From NCBI GenBank assembly GCA_027924585.1, contig BSBM01001383.1:719001-783000 (forward strand): 64,000 nucleotides of DNA. The letters run 5' to 3'. Positions 1 through 12,661 of this stretch are shown here, piece after piece. Below the pieces are notes generated by a model, which saw only the letters and a list, made by a program, of their open reading frames with translations, had not been told where the DNA came from and searched no databases. Both the position numbers and the translations under genes were made by a program. Source of the DNA: Larix kaempferi. Lineage: Eukaryota > Streptophyta > Pinopsida > Pinales > Pinaceae. Position 1 is the stretch's first letter; the number at the start of each line of letters is the position of its first letter.

Positions 1-1174
1 CTTTCTAGTTGAGTCATTGAAGTCTTAACTTGAAGATATGGCAATTTTGGAAAAGACATCTGGGAGAAGGTTAGATTCCACAACAGATTCATAGAATCAT
101 TCATCATACTTATTGTTGGCTTGCACCATGATTGTTTGAAAACCAGAGCTTTCAGAGATTTACCTTCTCAAACATATCTTGGTCTAAGTCACAGTTTGAG
201 TTTAGGATCTGAAAATATGGGAAACAAAGGCTAGGGCTATGTTGTTGGGAATGGGGAGCGAGAGTGGAACGAAAAGCAAAATTTTCAAAAGCTTATGTTT
301 CGGGAGCGTTTTTTATATAATATATATTTTAATATATTTTGATGGATTTATATTTATAAAACATGTATGATGTTGAATTAGCTATAGAAAACATGGATTA
401 AACCATATATCGTCAATCATCTAGTAGTTATAACTGATAATATTGTTATCAAATGATCAACCGTAACAACTTTTATAGGAGGTTGGCAAAGAAGGGAGGT
501 ACCATAACATTGTCATCAAATTCTCAACCTAGTATAGGAGAGGTCGGGAGCACCTTCACTAAGGGAGTGAGCTTCGAGAGCGAGAGCGAGGGTGGAGGGG
601 GGGGGGGGGGGCGCTCTCCACAACATAGGGTGAAGGACTAGAAATAACATGAAATTTGACTCCGGGGAATTTGATGCAAGTGTATTCCTTATTAAAAACA
701 AGGTGTATAGGTACAAATAAATGGAGAAACCTCTGGGGCAATCATGTACATTTTTAGTTTTTATATATTTTGGGGTATAATGCTAAGATGGTGATTTCAA
801 TCTTAATAAAAAAAAACTATTCTTTGAGCCAAATCATTCATGTATGAGCTACACATGTGATCCTCCTTGTAGAATTTGTTTTAGCAAGTTAGTTAGTCAG
901 TGTCCATACCCGAGATTTTGTTTCTCAAATTTGAAACCATTGAACAATTGGAAGATGACCCAAATGACTTGTGCTTTCCATTGGAATGGGAATTGCAACC
1001 ATGATCCAATTTAGAACCAATGATAATTGGGTAGTTGATGAGGTATGTGGGAGAAGGTGAATTATTGATGCATGGTTTTGCTGATTCTGATTGGACAATA
1101 AATGCAAGTGCTAGAAAGAGCGCTTTTGGTTTTTGTTTAATCTTAGGCACATGTATGATTTCCCAATTCCACTA
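1..1174 (+). pseudogene. Ty1/Copia-derived fragment, copy 1, with RNase H remnant
   Basis: This block is the first of two copies; the second begins at 14467 and is colinear with it until about 1174, where the copies stop matching. Near 1035-1170 the plus strand reads as a worn Copia RNase H segment with the motif ADSDWTINASARKSAFGF, matching the family pattern in which an Asp-rich TDSDWAG motif precedes a KSTSG motif. The catalytic-type Asp is kept but the usual second half of the domain is absent. Upstream sequence (1-1030) shows no readable protein and includes an 18-bp-class poly-G run near 596-610. I read it as a dead internal fragment of a Copia element; its 5' part lies outside the window. 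Confidence 0.6.
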
Positions 1175-2403
1175 TACTCATACACATAATTTATTTTGCA
1201 TCAAAATTAATGAAACTAGTAGAACAGGTTTATATGCATGTCTACACCCCAACCCATCCTTCTACCAAAACTTCTTTCTTTCATTAAAAGTTAACCTTCT
1301 CGGAAACCATCTCCACAACAGAAACCCAAGAATAGTTTAACCTACTAATAAACAATTTATTGGACAATAGATTTCTCTAGCAACCTAAGGGCTATGGGCC
1401 CACATTATTCCTCAGCTCGATGATCCTCCATAATAACAATGCACCATTCACACAAGAAATTACAGATTCAATGCACAAGTCTTCACACAAATTTCTCTTT
1501 GTACAACTTTCATACTCAACATCTTGTATAGATGATGTATTCACACGAATTATAATAAAAAAGAAATATCCACGTGCATTCATATTCATCACATAGATAA
1601 CATGTAACACCAACATATTATATTATTATTAATATAAGTAAATTACAACATGTTACAAACTTCGAGAGGCCAGATTTGTCTCTCACGACTCTTCTCTAGC
1701 AGCTGGACTCAATCATTAAACAATAACAAAATCATGTTTCTACCAGAGAATTTTGGTTCCCAGATTGCAGGCCATGGTAGCCCAATTTCTCGTGCTCTGT
1801 TCCTTACTTGTATTGGGCTCTCCCTATCAAATAATCCATCCTACTGCCCATAATGTTGTCTCTCTATTATTCTTACTATCAAGATCTACATAACTCATAC
1901 TGCCCAAGATGTTGTCTCTCTATTATTCTTACTATCAAGATCTACTGAACTCATTCTTTGTTCTTCTATTTATTGTCTTCCATGGAAGTCATTCACCTTA
2001 CATCTTCCGATAGGCCTTCTCACATGCCAACTTCAACTATCGCCGTTAAAGCTCTAGCGTCCTTCTCTTTTCATTTTCTAACTTGAGAACAATCACTCTT
2101 CCCTAGTGATTCCTCTTTCCAGTTTCCTTATGCAATGTGTTCTTTTAGATTTTGATCTGCAACGCCTCTTTGGATTCCCTTTTGTAATGCATGAATGATT
2201 TCCTCTTGACCATTTCTAATTTTACCCACTCTTGATTCCACTCATTGATTCATCATACAAATATATCCATTGATTACAACAATTGGTCCTGCCAATTTAA
2301 AGCCATCAAATTATTTATTCGAAATTGTTGAAACTATTTCATGGGCCAATCAACTTTCTCTTAGATGGAGTTCTGATCATTAATACAATGAAAAGTTCAA
2401 AGG
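1175..2403. other. unassigned AT-rich stretch left of the 11.8-kb element
   Basis: No gene is visible. The stretch holds only short ORFs without recognisable motifs and one 56-bp tandem duplication (listed separately). It is not present beside copy 2 of the Copia-derived block, so it was either lost there or inserted here. Confidence 0.4.
1843..1954. repeat. 56-bp tandem duplication, two units
   Basis: Units start at 1843 and 1899. Each begins actgccca, includes atgttgtctctctattattc and ends actcat. They differ at only a few positions, which suggests a recent slippage or repair duplication. Confidence 0.9.
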
Positions 2404-2408
2404 GGACA

Positions 2409-5400
2409 TGTTATCACACAACTTGTAGTTGCCCCTAGTGGTATCCCATCCGGGACGGTAGAGGAGATAGGCAACTAAAGAGGTGACCCAAGAGATGCCA
2501 CGGTTCCCAATGCAAGGTGGGAGTCACGTCAACCGAGGCACTCTTCGTTTTAGGTCAAGGTGAAACAAGACCTAGGGGGAGACCCTATAACCAATCACAG
2601 TTGATTGGACCCAAACAAAGGTTTCTAAGGATAAGTAAATGAAGAGTTACGGAAACCAATGCAAGGTTGAGTGGACCTAGATGTTAAAGTATGGTTGAAG
2701 ATGGCTTGGGAGATTGTTAGTGTTTCAATCGATGTATGATTTAGGCCACATAATTAGGTATAATGATAAGGTACATCACCATATGTTACACAAGTGGATC
2801 TTACTTTCTTGGGATATGTGAGATGGCTTGAAGTGGACCCACAAGGTGAAGCTAAGGGAGGCAATTGGTACTAGAGGTTATGTAATGAGTAGATCTATGG
2901 ATCTAAGTTAATTTTAGGAGTACCCATGTACCGGATCTAAGGTTTGACACAATTCCCAAGGAGTGCGACTTGCTTTGAGGAGGACTAGTGCCTTGTTGGA
3001 TGGGCTAATGGGGTCAAAAGGTATGTCAAAGTGTAGATCGGGACACCTAGGATCCAAGTCAAGTGGGATAATTGAGATAGAATGGTTGGATCTTGCTAGA
3101 TCTAGGTTTTCATGAAATGACCCCAAGTGGACCACAATCCCTTGAAACAAGGAATGATACCCCCAAGGCAAACCGTCACAAAATGATACTCTAGACCTAG
3201 GTTTCAAGGTATGGCCGTTCCAAATCCACAAAAATCTCAACCACCCACTTCCTTAAAGTGGGCAAACTCACTCACGCAAGGGAGTGCGACCTTGCTCAAG
3301 GAGGGCTAAAAGAGGGGTTAAGTGGACCAAATCAAGTCCAATGGCCACCAAACTGTAGATCCAAGTAGCTTATGCACCGATCTATGTGGATCTAGAAAAT
3401 CATGTCAATCCAAGGGTTAGATCTTACTAGATCTGAGTTTTAAGGTGCCAAGAAATTCAAAAGGGGGTTTTAATCCCTTAAAACGTGGAAAGATGCCCAC
3501 AAGGTAGAAATCACCAAAGTAACAATCTGGGGGTAGGTTATCAAGTATGTAGATTGCAAATCAAGTGGGATCTCACCTACCCATGTGCTAGATCTAGCCA
3601 AAACAAGCCTCTCCAAGGAAGTGCGATTTGGTTCAAGAGGGCTTTTTGCCTTGAAAAGTGTGTCAATTTTAACCCAATCACCACCAAACTATAGATCCCA
3701 CTAGGGGTGGATGCTATAGAGGTGGGTTCTTAATATCTCTTCAAAATCAAGGCTAGATCTAAGTAGATCTAAGAAAAACCAAAAATAAGGGTTTTAATCA
3801 ATTAGGGTTTTTATGATCTAGAAATTATGGATGATTCAAAGAAGAAGATCATACCTTTGGAGCATACCTGGATGAAGAGATGAATGCTAGTTGAGACGAT
3901 GATTACTTTTTCCAAAGATCAAATGGAGAATTGTTGAAGCCCTCTTGCCAAATCGATTTTTCCAAGCCACATATGAGTCCCTCTAACCTGTCAAAACCAA
4001 GGAGCAAAGCATCAATCAGTTTAACATATTGAAGGTAGATACAAGCAAGGGAGAGATAAGCAAGGAATAGTTGGCACAAAGACAAAACCACTCCCTGTTT
4101 AACCAAAACGTCTTCCTCCAAGTTTGAAGGGCAAGCCTCCCCACCAATTCGCACTTGTCAAAAACGTCCTCTTAACCTGTAAAAAAGATATGGCAAATAT
4201 GCAAGATAGTTAGAATAGATCCTCCAATGCAATGGACAAAAGCATTTACAATCGAAACAACCAATATCCACTCCAATCCAAGCATGTACTCCAAAAGATA
4301 GAAATTTTATTCCAAGATCCAAGAGCCAAAAATCTCTTGATGATTTTACAATGAGAGGCTCCCTCCTTAAATAGGATGGGGAGAGAGCATAATCCTAACC
4401 ACTTTTTACATGAGTGGCTAAGATTAAAAGATCAAAAGATCTAATCAATGGTTGAGATGAGCTCAACAATAAAATACATGGATCAACCATAAAATATAAT
4501 AATAAGTGGATAAAATCGCCCTAGGAGAGGGGATCCCACTAAATCATGATGACAAAATATAAAAATAATCTTATGGTGGGTCCAAGGGGTAATTTTATCC
4601 ACCCTTGGTCAATCCCCATAGCACAATAATAACAAAATAGTCATCACTATACCAAATCGTGTCTCTATGGACAAATTGTAGGCCTTCAAAGACCTCAGAA
4701 ATGATCAGAAAGTGCCATAAGTGATGGATGTGGGCCCCGATGAAGCTGAAACTGCTGGAGAAGGTGCGGAAGACATCCCACTCATCATCACTGATCATTC
4801 CATGCCAAAAATTTGCCTCAGTAGCCCAAATCGAATTCCTCTGTAGCCATTTCTACCAATCCAAAACTGCCTCGGGAAGCGTGTACCTGTCCCAAACTGC
4901 CTCTTGGAGTGCCTGCGCTGTTAAGGTGAGGGAACCAGTGTGTCCGGAAAGGGGGTAATATGGTAAAAACAAGTGGCTGGACCACCCCCTCCATCATCAG
5001 CGCCCTAGGTGAACCAAATAAAAATCATCTCTGCTCTGACAGGGTCACCGACAAACCAAAACTTCATTAGGACAGCCTACTGAGGCAAAATCATCACTGT
5101 AACTGCCCGGAACTGAAAATAGACTGTCTCATTGGACTCAGAAGGTGCAAAACTATCCAAGATGTGTACTCATACACCATATAGCTCTCTGCATGATCAT
5201 ATAATATGCCCAATATACCGGAATAAGTGAAATAATAATAATCTGTAAATGATCAAATAATGCTGAAAACCATAGATCATCATCATAAACCTGTATCTGA
5301 TGCATAGAACCATCATGTACATGTACATAGACCATATATCATCTACCTGTGTCATCATAAGGTCCAATAATCTCATGTCCTGTGATTGACCTTGGTCAAA

Positions 5401-6949
5401 CTAGGTTTGACCAAATCAATATTGACTCAATATAACTCAGACTACCATCTGAAGCTGCTGCAAAGTGTCAAAGGTTAATGTATGCTCTACAACTCATTCA
5501 AATAGAAATTATAACACAAAGTAGTCATTACTGGTGATCTAAATCCAAATATATATTGTCATTAATTATTTATATGACTCAGACTAGACTTTCAAGACTG
5601 TACTCACTTCATAGTTGTGATCAATTTGCTAGTGAAGAGTGAAGGCTAAAAATAAACTGGTTAGGCCAAAGGGTGACTGACTGACTTAACATTGTGACAC
5701 TTTGGATATGGGAAAGGGAATACACACCATAGTATATACTGAATGAGCAACAACACAGGGAATGGCGGTGTCTCACAAATGGATACGTTGTTTAGAGAGT
5801 GCTTATTCAACTTAGGCTTCATGTCTACATCAAGTTGATCCAGGTTCATTAGAATCATTCAATTTCATTTCATGGCCTTTTTGGCCTACATAACCCTTCG
5901 GATCTCAGGTGCGCTAATAAGCACAACTAGTTGCAGCTTGCATCCAGGGCATGTTTTTATACATACATAAGGTCAGGAATTGTTTAGATATAGCTTTTAA
6001 GAATCATTGCTTTTTGGACCTTTCTTATACTCTTCGAGGAGTATTTTTTAGCAGTTCATCGCTCTTGCCCTTTTTAGTTTCCATGGGCGAATTTAGAAGT
6101 TTCCATAAGTAGTACATGAGCTTTCAGTTTTAGCCAACAACATCTCAAATGACTAGGGGGAGTTCGAGCCAATGCCAAACATCGGGACAACCGACCAGAA
6201 TAATTTAGGCCTACAATCCAATTCACCAGAGGTAAGTTTTTTCACCAACTTAGAGCCGAGACACAATAAACAGGGAAGCTCATCCAATATAGAGGCTACA
6301 GTGGGGAAAAGATCCTCCATGCCACAAGTCAAGTAGTGAGTCAGGGTGATAAGCTAAAAGGTAGGTAATGGATGGATGAAGACAATGAGTAATGGAGCCA
6401 ACACTAGCAAGCCAAGGTATGGTGGAATGATCACCTCTATTCTCCCTAGGGAGGGTGAAACCAATGAGTATGAGAAGCGAACTTCTAAATCTGAGTAAGG
6501 ACAGTAGAATATATATATATATATATATATATATAATAAGATCAACCAGGTCCACATATCTATATGATCGCTAGATCATGCCACTAAGTGCTAAGACATG
6601 CCATAAGAATGAATATAAAAGCAATATAACCATAACACCATGATATACCTGCTGAGTCATATACCTGAATGCTCATCCTCTGAACCATCATCTATCCTCT
6701 GAAACTGCTACTGTAACTCTGGGCACTACTGACTGCTCTGCATAAATGGTATAATGGCTACATCGGTCATCTCTCTGAGTGTTCTGAGACTCAGTCATGG
6801 CATGGGGAATACATATGCTGCCCAAAATCTGATAGTGAGCCATAGATAGCTGCTCATCTCTTCATCTCAAAGTAAAGGAACTGGCTGAAATGTGCTATGG
6901 AATCTAAAAAATAATGTATGGTAGCCCGGATACTATATATGTGATAACA
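2409..6949 (-). repeat. 3' LTR of the 11.8-kb element
   Basis: The 4541-bp repeat is colinear with 9643-14173 with scattered single-base changes. It contains an (AT)n microsatellite near 6510-6536, longer than in the other LTR (near 13743-13759), which explains most of the 10-bp length difference. Small ORFs shared with the other LTR (for example 2914-3240 minus) show no known motif and are most simply LTR sequence that happens to stay open. On the minus strand a TATTTAAGG box lies at 4365-4374 and an AATAAA signal near 4294-4302. This divides the LTR into about 2.6 kb of U3 and about 2.0 kb of R-U5. Confidence 0.93.
5386..5428. promoter_or_regulatory. W-box-type TTGAC cluster in LTR U3
   Basis: Four TTGAC/GTCAA cores occur within about 45 bp, including TTGACCTTGGTCAAA and TTTGACC. 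TTGAC[C/T] is the core bound by plant WRKY factors. The cluster lies about 1.5 kb inside the LTR start, the same relative place as in the Tat LTR. Confidence 0.5.
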
Positions 6950-7025
6950 TCTGGCTCCAGCTGGGACAAGTGCTCTAAGGGAGAGAGCGCTTGAGAACCT
7001 CAGAATCTCTGGTCTCGAACTGCTC
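6950..7025 (-). other. polypurine-tract flank of the 11.8-kb element, conserved with the Tat element
   Basis: Read on the minus strand, the sequence just before the 3' LTR runs CAAGCGCTCTCTCCCT, then AGCACTTGTCCCA, then GCCAGA and TGTTATCACA. The same order of blocks precedes the Tat 3' LTR at 50565-50640. The shared tract is unlikely to be coding and probably holds the signal that primes plus-strand synthesis. Confidence 0.7.
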
Positions 7026-7717
7026 TGCATGAATCTTCAATCCAACACTGCACCATCATTATTTTCAGCTTTTATTTTGCACCTGTACCTGTGCTCACAA
7101 ACACTAGAATACCTCATGGAGCATGTATGGGACAAATATAAAATAAAACTGAAAAATGAAATCTATTCTAAAATAGAAACTGAAATGCGTAAAAGAAAAA
7201 TTTAAACTAACATGACATATATCATTTATTCATCATTCATTATTTTTATTACTGTGCAGGAGGAAAAGAGAACTTTTTCAAGCAGGCAATCTCAACTTGC
7301 ACAGGCAGCCAAAAATGTAAACGGAAATTAAAATTCTTAGGAGAAGAGACAAGCTTAGGACGGAGCAAGGCTCAACTCAATCAAACACAAAAACAAGTAG
7401 ACACTCCAAGCAGAAGAAGGAAAATGGCAATACTCAGCACACAGAAAAAGAAAAATCACACAAATCCTACTGCTCAAGTGAGCTTATTCAAGACCTACCT
7501 ACCCTACTCTAACCAAATAGCACAAATGTTAGGTAAAATCATAAATCCAGCGTAACCATTCGTCAAACAGGTTAATGATTCTTATTTGATTTTTGATAAT
7601 AGAACAAGTCAAGATCGGGGTAAAGATTAACAAATTTGAGAGCACAATCTTCCCGACTTGTTCAAACATTGAAGAATGGTTTAAATGATGCAATATGAAA
7701 TTATGCCAAGGAGAAGA

Positions 7718-8275
7718 CTATCTGATGCAAACATCCTCCATCAAAGAACTGATAGGATCATGAAATTTATGCAAGTTAAACTCAGGGATGGATGGAGAGA
7801 AGACATAAGACATGTGATTCGATTCATTTTCACACAAATTAACTTCTTCATTTACTTTTCTCACATATTCAATTTGATTCTCCTTGGGACTGATGATCAA
7901 ATAGAAACCAAGTGGAGACAACTCAAAGCTTAGAAGACGAAAAATCAAAGTCAGACCCTCTTGATGCTCAAAAATGGAGAAAAGATGGAATTGATCTTTA
8001 AACACCTTTTCTAGCCACCTAGAATGATTGATAAATTGACAACAAGCATTATGGTTCCAAAGTGACTGAAAAGGGAAATGAAGTGCATTTTCTCCAAACA
8101 TGTAATCATGCTTATACTTCTTATTGAAAATTTTAAAAGCAAAAGACTGACTAGACCACCAACCCAAAGATGATTGAAAGAGTTGGGAAGGGAGGGTGGA
8201 TTGCAAATATGAACAGTCTCCTAGATGGATAGAAAGATTTGGCCTTGAAATTTGGAAAAATGAAAGGCCTTTCAA
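7718..8275 (-). CDS. unknown ORF downstream of gag in the 11.8-kb element
   Basis: This 185-residue ORF begins 8 bp after the gag ORF ends and may once have been read as its continuation. It is rich in Phe, Leu, Ser and Trp, with segments such as LGWWSSQSFAFKIF and FGENALHFPF. I see no aspartic protease DSGA motif, no RT YxDD box and no integrase zinc finger. It therefore does not restore a pol function. It may be a non-standard C-terminal part of a Gag-like polyprotein or sequence with no protein role. The ATG used is the first in frame, but the true start could be read-through from gag. Confidence 0.4.
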   Translation of the reverse strand: MKGLSFFQISRPNLSIHLGDCSYLQSTLPSQLFQSSLGWWSSQSFAFKIFNKKYKHDYMFGENALHFPFQSLWNHNACCQFINHSRWLEKVFKDQFHLFSIFEHQEGLTLIFRLLSFELSPLGFYLIISPKENQIEYVRKVNEEVNLCENESNHMSYVFSPSIPEFNLHKFHDPISSLMEDVCIR

Positions 8276-8282
8276 AACAGCA

Positions 8283-9446
8283 CTAGGAATCTTGACTAAA
8301 TCTAATTTGAGGACAAGATTCTAACTCTAAGAAAAAGCTATCTTGACTAAGGACAGAAAAATAAAAATTTAAAGACTCATTATAAGAAGTGGAACAAAGA
8401 TTAGAGCATCTAGTGTGATCTACTGGCTCATCCTCTCCTTCTATTGATTCATCATTAAAATCACAAGAGGATACTTGATCATTTTCATTAAATTGATCAG
8501 GGATGAAATTAGCAAATTTATTTAGAACATCCTGATTATTTGCACAATGATCATGTGAAAGCACTACTAAAGGGTCTTGGTCAATGTTTCCACTTTCTTC
8601 TTCTTCAATAAGGTGATAAGGAATTGAATGATTGTTAATGATAGCATGATTAAGGAATTCTTTTTTTGAAGGATCCTCAACCAACACAAAATCAGAAATT
8701 TCTTCAAGATCAAAAGTAGGGCTACTCAAGGACTGATTTGAAGTGTCATTATTATTATCATGGTCCTTATTAAACTGATCCTCAATAGCACAATTATTGC
8801 TTGATGTCTCTGTTAAGGATTCTTCAACATTATTACCCCATTTATTCTTTAATAACCCAACAAACATATCATATCCAGTGATGGATCCTGGGGCTAAATT
8901 ATCAAACCATAATCCGGCATTTCCACCTAATGTCTCACCCAGGGCCCGCATATAGACATCTTCATCATCAGCACCCCTATCTTCCATATAATCCCAAAAT
9001 ATTTGTAAGTGATTTTCAATTGACTCAAAATAATTTCCATAGAAACGAGGCAACCTTTCAGAGTAATTATTTGGCATAAGATGAGGTGCCCCATGAATTT
9101 CAGAAAAGTCAAAAGGAGATGGCTTAGCTGGATTTCTAATAACTTTGGCCATTCTACTAGGGATTAGTTGTGGATGTCTAACTGGAATACTAGAGTCATT
9201 TGACCGAATGCTTTGGTTGTAAGGCCTTGGTTGAGATTGAATTTTGTTTGAATTAATTGGGTTGATCTTTTTACTTGAAGAATGAAAAGAATGATGAGAT
9301 TCATAAGAATTATGTACATAATCACTCTCATATTGATATGTTGACTCACTTTCATTACTTTCTTCCAACTGCCCTCTATAGCGAGATAGATTCTCATATA
9401 TTTCATTCATACACCTTGTCATTTGGAAGAAAATGTCTGAATTCAT
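8283..9446 (-). CDS. gag: Gag-like capsid protein of the non-autonomous element
   Basis: The 387-residue ORF starts 175 bp inside the primer-binding site, in the position of retrotransposon gag. Residues 1-110 are Ser, Asn and Tyr rich. Residues 132-204 carry a retrotransposon Gag capsid signature: LPRFYGNYFESIENHLQIF, then GGNAGLWFDNLAPGSIT (about 174-190) and LLKNKWG (198-204). The GLWFDNLAPGSIT motif is the Gag helix often seen as AxxWxxxLxPGSI in plant Ty3/Gypsy elements. The C-terminal half is strongly acidic and lacks a CCHC knuckle, which is unusual for a packaging Gag. The ORF is uninterrupted, consistent with recent activity. It would assemble virus-like particles in the cytoplasm; polymerase would come from another element. 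Confidence 0.78.
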   Translation of the reverse strand: MNSDIFFQMTRCMNEIYENLSRYRGQLEESNESESTYQYESDYVHNSYESHHSFHSSSKKINPINSNKIQSQPRPYNQSIRSNDSSIPVRHPQLIPSRMAKVIRNPAKPSPFDFSEIHGAPHLMPNNYSERLPRFYGNYFESIENHLQIFWDYMEDRGADDEDVYMRALGETLGGNAGLWFDNLAPGSITGYDMFVGLLKNKWGNNVEESLTETSSNNCAIEDQFNKDHDNNNDTSNQSLSSPTFDLEEISDFVLVEDPSKKEFLNHAIINNHSIPYHLIEEEESGNIDQDPLVVLSHDHCANNQDVLNKFANFIPDQFNENDQVSSCDFNDESIEGEDEPVDHTRCSNLCSTSYNESLNFYFSVLSQDSFFLELESCPQIRFSQDS

Positions 9447-9620
9447 TTATGATTTACAAATTACAAAATTGAAAGATGGGAATGGGGCCGATCCTCAGCG
9501 GAGTCACGAATTGGAGTCGCTAGGTAGATTTTTAAACTCTCCTACCAAGATATATGTCGTTTAAAGTGCAGGGAGAGAGTGAGACAAAACAGGTATATTG
9601 AACCAAGGTAGGCCTCTACC

Positions 9621-9642
9621 TCCCCGGCAACGGCGCCAAAAA
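9621..9642 (-). other. primer-binding site, tRNA-Asp type
   Basis: On the minus strand, directly after the 5' LTR end GTGATAACA, the sequence reads TTTTTGGCGCCGTTGCCGGGGA. The part TGGCGCCGTTGCCGGGGA is the primer site widely used by plant Tat/Athila Gypsy elements and matches the 3' end of plant tRNA-Asp. It fixes the element's orientation. Confidence 0.85.
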
Positions 9643-11598
9643 TGTTATCACACAACTTGTAGTTGCCCCTAGTGGTATCCCATCTGGGACGGTAGAGGAG
9701 ATAGGCAACTAAAGAGGTGACCCAAGAGATGCCATGGTTCCCAATGCAAGGTGGGAGTCACGTCAACTGAGGCACTCTTCGCTTTAGGTCAAGGTGAAAC
9801 ACGACCTAGGGGGAGACCCTATAACCAATCACAGTTGATTGGACCCAAACAAAGGTTTCTAAGGATAAGTAAATGAAGAGTTACGGAAACCAATGCAAGG
9901 TTGAGTGGACCTAGATGTTAAAGTATGGTTGAAGATGGCTTGGGAGATTGTTAGTGTTTCAACCGATGTATGATTTAGGCCACATAATTAGGTATAATGA
10001 TAAGGTACATCACCATATGTTACACAAGTGGATCTTACTTTCTTGGGATATGTGAGATGGCTTGAAGTGGACCCACAAGGTGAAGCTAAGGGAGGCAATT
10101 GGTACTAGAGGTTATGTAATGAGTAGATCTATGGATTTAAGTTAATTTTAGGAGTACCCATGTACCGGATCTAAGGTTTGACACAATTCCCAAGGAGTGC
10201 GACTTGCTTTGAGGAGGACTAGTGCCTTGTTGGATGGGCTAATAGGGTCAAAAGGTATGTCAAAGTGTAGATCGGGACACCTAGGATCCAAGTCAAGTGG
10301 GCTAATTGAGATAGAATGGTTGGATCTTGCTAGATCTAGGTTTTCATGAAATGACCCTAAGTGGACCACAATCCCTTGAAACAAGGAATGATACCCCCAA
10401 GGAAGACCGTCACAAAATGATACACTAGACCTAGGTTTCAAGGTATGGCCGTTCCAAATCCACAAAAATCTCAACCACCCACTTACTCAAAGTGGGCAAA
10501 CTCACTCACGCAAGGGAGTGCGACCTTGCTCAAGGAGGGCTAAAAGAGGGGTTAAGTGGACCAAATCAAGTCCAATGGCCACCAAACTGTAGATCCAAGT
10601 AGCTTATGCACCAATCTATGTGGATCTAGAAAATCATGTCAATCCAAGGGTTAGATCTTACTAGATCTGAGTTTTAAGGTGCCAAGAAATTCAAAAGGGG
10701 GTTTTAATCCCTTAAAACGTGGAAAGATGCCCACAAGGTAGAAATCACCAAAGTAACAGTCTGGGGGTAGGCTATCAAGTATGTAGATTGCAAATCAAGT
10801 GGGATCTCACCTACCCATGTGCTAGATCTAGCCAAAACAAGCCTCTCCAAGGAAGTGCGATTTGGTTCAAGAGGGTTTTTTGCCTTGAAAAGTGTGTCAA
10901 TTTTAACCCAATCACCACCAAACTATAGATCCCACTAGGGGTGGATGCTATAGAGGTGGGTTCTTAATATCTCTTCAAAATCAAGGCTAGATCTAAGTAG
11001 ATCTAAGAAAAACCAAAAATAAGGGTTTTAATCAATTAGGGTTTTTATGATCTAGAAATTATGGATGATTCAAAGAAGAAGATCATACCTTTGGAGCATA
11101 CCTGGATGAAGAGATGAATGCTAGTTGAGACGATGATTACTTTTTCCAAAGATCAAATGGAGAATTGTTGAAGCCCTCTTGCCAAATCGATTTTTCCAAG
11201 CCACATATGAGTCCCTCTAACCTGTCAAAACCAAGGAGCAAAGCATCAATCAGTTTAACATGTTGAAGGTAGATACAAGCAAGAGAGAGATAAGCAAAGA
11301 ATAGTTGGCACAAAGACAAAACCACTCCCTGTTTAACCAAAACGTCTTCCTCCAAGTTTGAAGGGCAAGCCTCCCCACCAATTCGCACTTGTCAAAAACG
11401 TCCTGTTAACCTGTAAAAAAGATATGGCAAATATGCAAGATAGCTAGAATAGATCCTCCAGTGAAATGGACAAAAGCATTTACAATCGAAACAACCAACA
11501 TCCACTCCAATCCAAGCATGTACTCCAAAAGATAGAAATTTTATTGCAAGAGCCAAGAGCCAAAAATCTCTCGATGATTTTACAATGAGAGGCTCCCT

Positions 11599-11610
11599 CC
11601 TTAAATAGGA
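11599..11610 (-). promoter_or_regulatory. probable TATA box of the 11.8-kb element
   Basis: The minus strand reads TCCTATTTAAGG. About 70 bp downstream in the same LTR is an AATAAA-like signal, the normal order for an LTR R region. It lies about 2.57 kb from the LTR start. Confidence 0.5.
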
Positions 11611-12618
11611 TGGGGAGAGAGCATAATCCTAACCACTTTTTACATGAGTGGCTAAGATTAAAAGATCAAAAGATCTAATCAATGGTTGAGATGAGCTCAA
11701 CAATAAAATACATGGATCAACCATAAAATATAATAATAAGTGGATAAAATCGCCCTAGGAGAGGGGATCCTGCTAAATCATGATGACAAAATATAAAAAT
11801 AAGCTTATGGTGGGTCCAAGGGGTAATTTTATCCACCCTTGGTCAATCCCCATAGCACAATAATAACAAAATAGTCATCAATATACCAAATCGTGCCTCT
11901 ATGGACAAATCGTAGGCCTCCAAAGACCTCAGAAATCATCAGAAAGTGCCATAAGTGATGGATGTGGGCCCTGATGAAGCTGAAACTGTTGGAGAAGGTG
12001 CGGAAGACATCCCACTCATCATCACTGATCATTCCATGCCAAAACTTTGCCTCAGTAGCCCAAATCGAATTCCTCTGTAGCCATTTCTACCAATCCAAAA
12101 CTGCCTCGGGAAGCGTGTACCTGTCCCAAACTGCCTCCTGGAGTGCCTGCACTGTCAAGGTGAGGGAACCAGTGTGTCCGAAAGGGGGGTAATATGGTAA
12201 AAACAAGTGGCTGGACCACCCCCTCCATCATCAGCGCCCTAGGTGAACCAAATAAAAATCATCTCTGCTCTGACAGGGTCACCGACAGACCAAAACTGCA
12301 CTAGGACAGCCTACTGAGGAAAAATCATCACTGTAACTGCCCGGAACTGAAAATAGATTGTCTCATTGGACTCAGAAGGTCCAAAAATATCCAGGATGTG
12401 TACTCATACACCATATAGCTCTCTGCATGATCATATAATATGCCCAATATACCGGAACAAGTAAAATAATAATAATCTGTAAATGATCAAATAATGCTGA
12501 AAACTATAAATCATCATCATAAACCTGTATCTGATGCATAGAACCATCATGTACATGTACATAGACCATTTATCATCTACCTATGTCATCATAGGGTCCA
12601 ATAATCTCATGTCCTGTG

Positions 12619-12661
12619 ATTGACCTTGGTCAAACTAGGTTTGACCAGATCAATATTGACC
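12619..12661. promoter_or_regulatory. W-box-type TTGAC cluster, 5' LTR copy
   Basis: This is the counterpart of the 5386-5428 cluster: TTGACCTTGGTCAAA, TTTGACC and ATTGACC. All cores are kept in both LTRs. Confidence 0.5.

Noticed and set aside
592-613. Long G run, and a similar one at 51707-51726, as a G-quadruplex regulator
   Set aside because: Single homopolymer runs without the four-tract pattern; length is also prone to sequencing error.
2914-3240. 108-aa minus-strand ORF, repeated at 10148-10474
   Set aside because: It recurs only because the LTR is duplicated; no motif and no start context. LTR position in R-U5 argues against a gene.
6280-6557. Tyr/Ile-rich minus-strand ORFs over an AT microsatellite
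   Set aside because: The apparent membrane-like segment is a translation of (AT)n, whose length differs in the other LTR.
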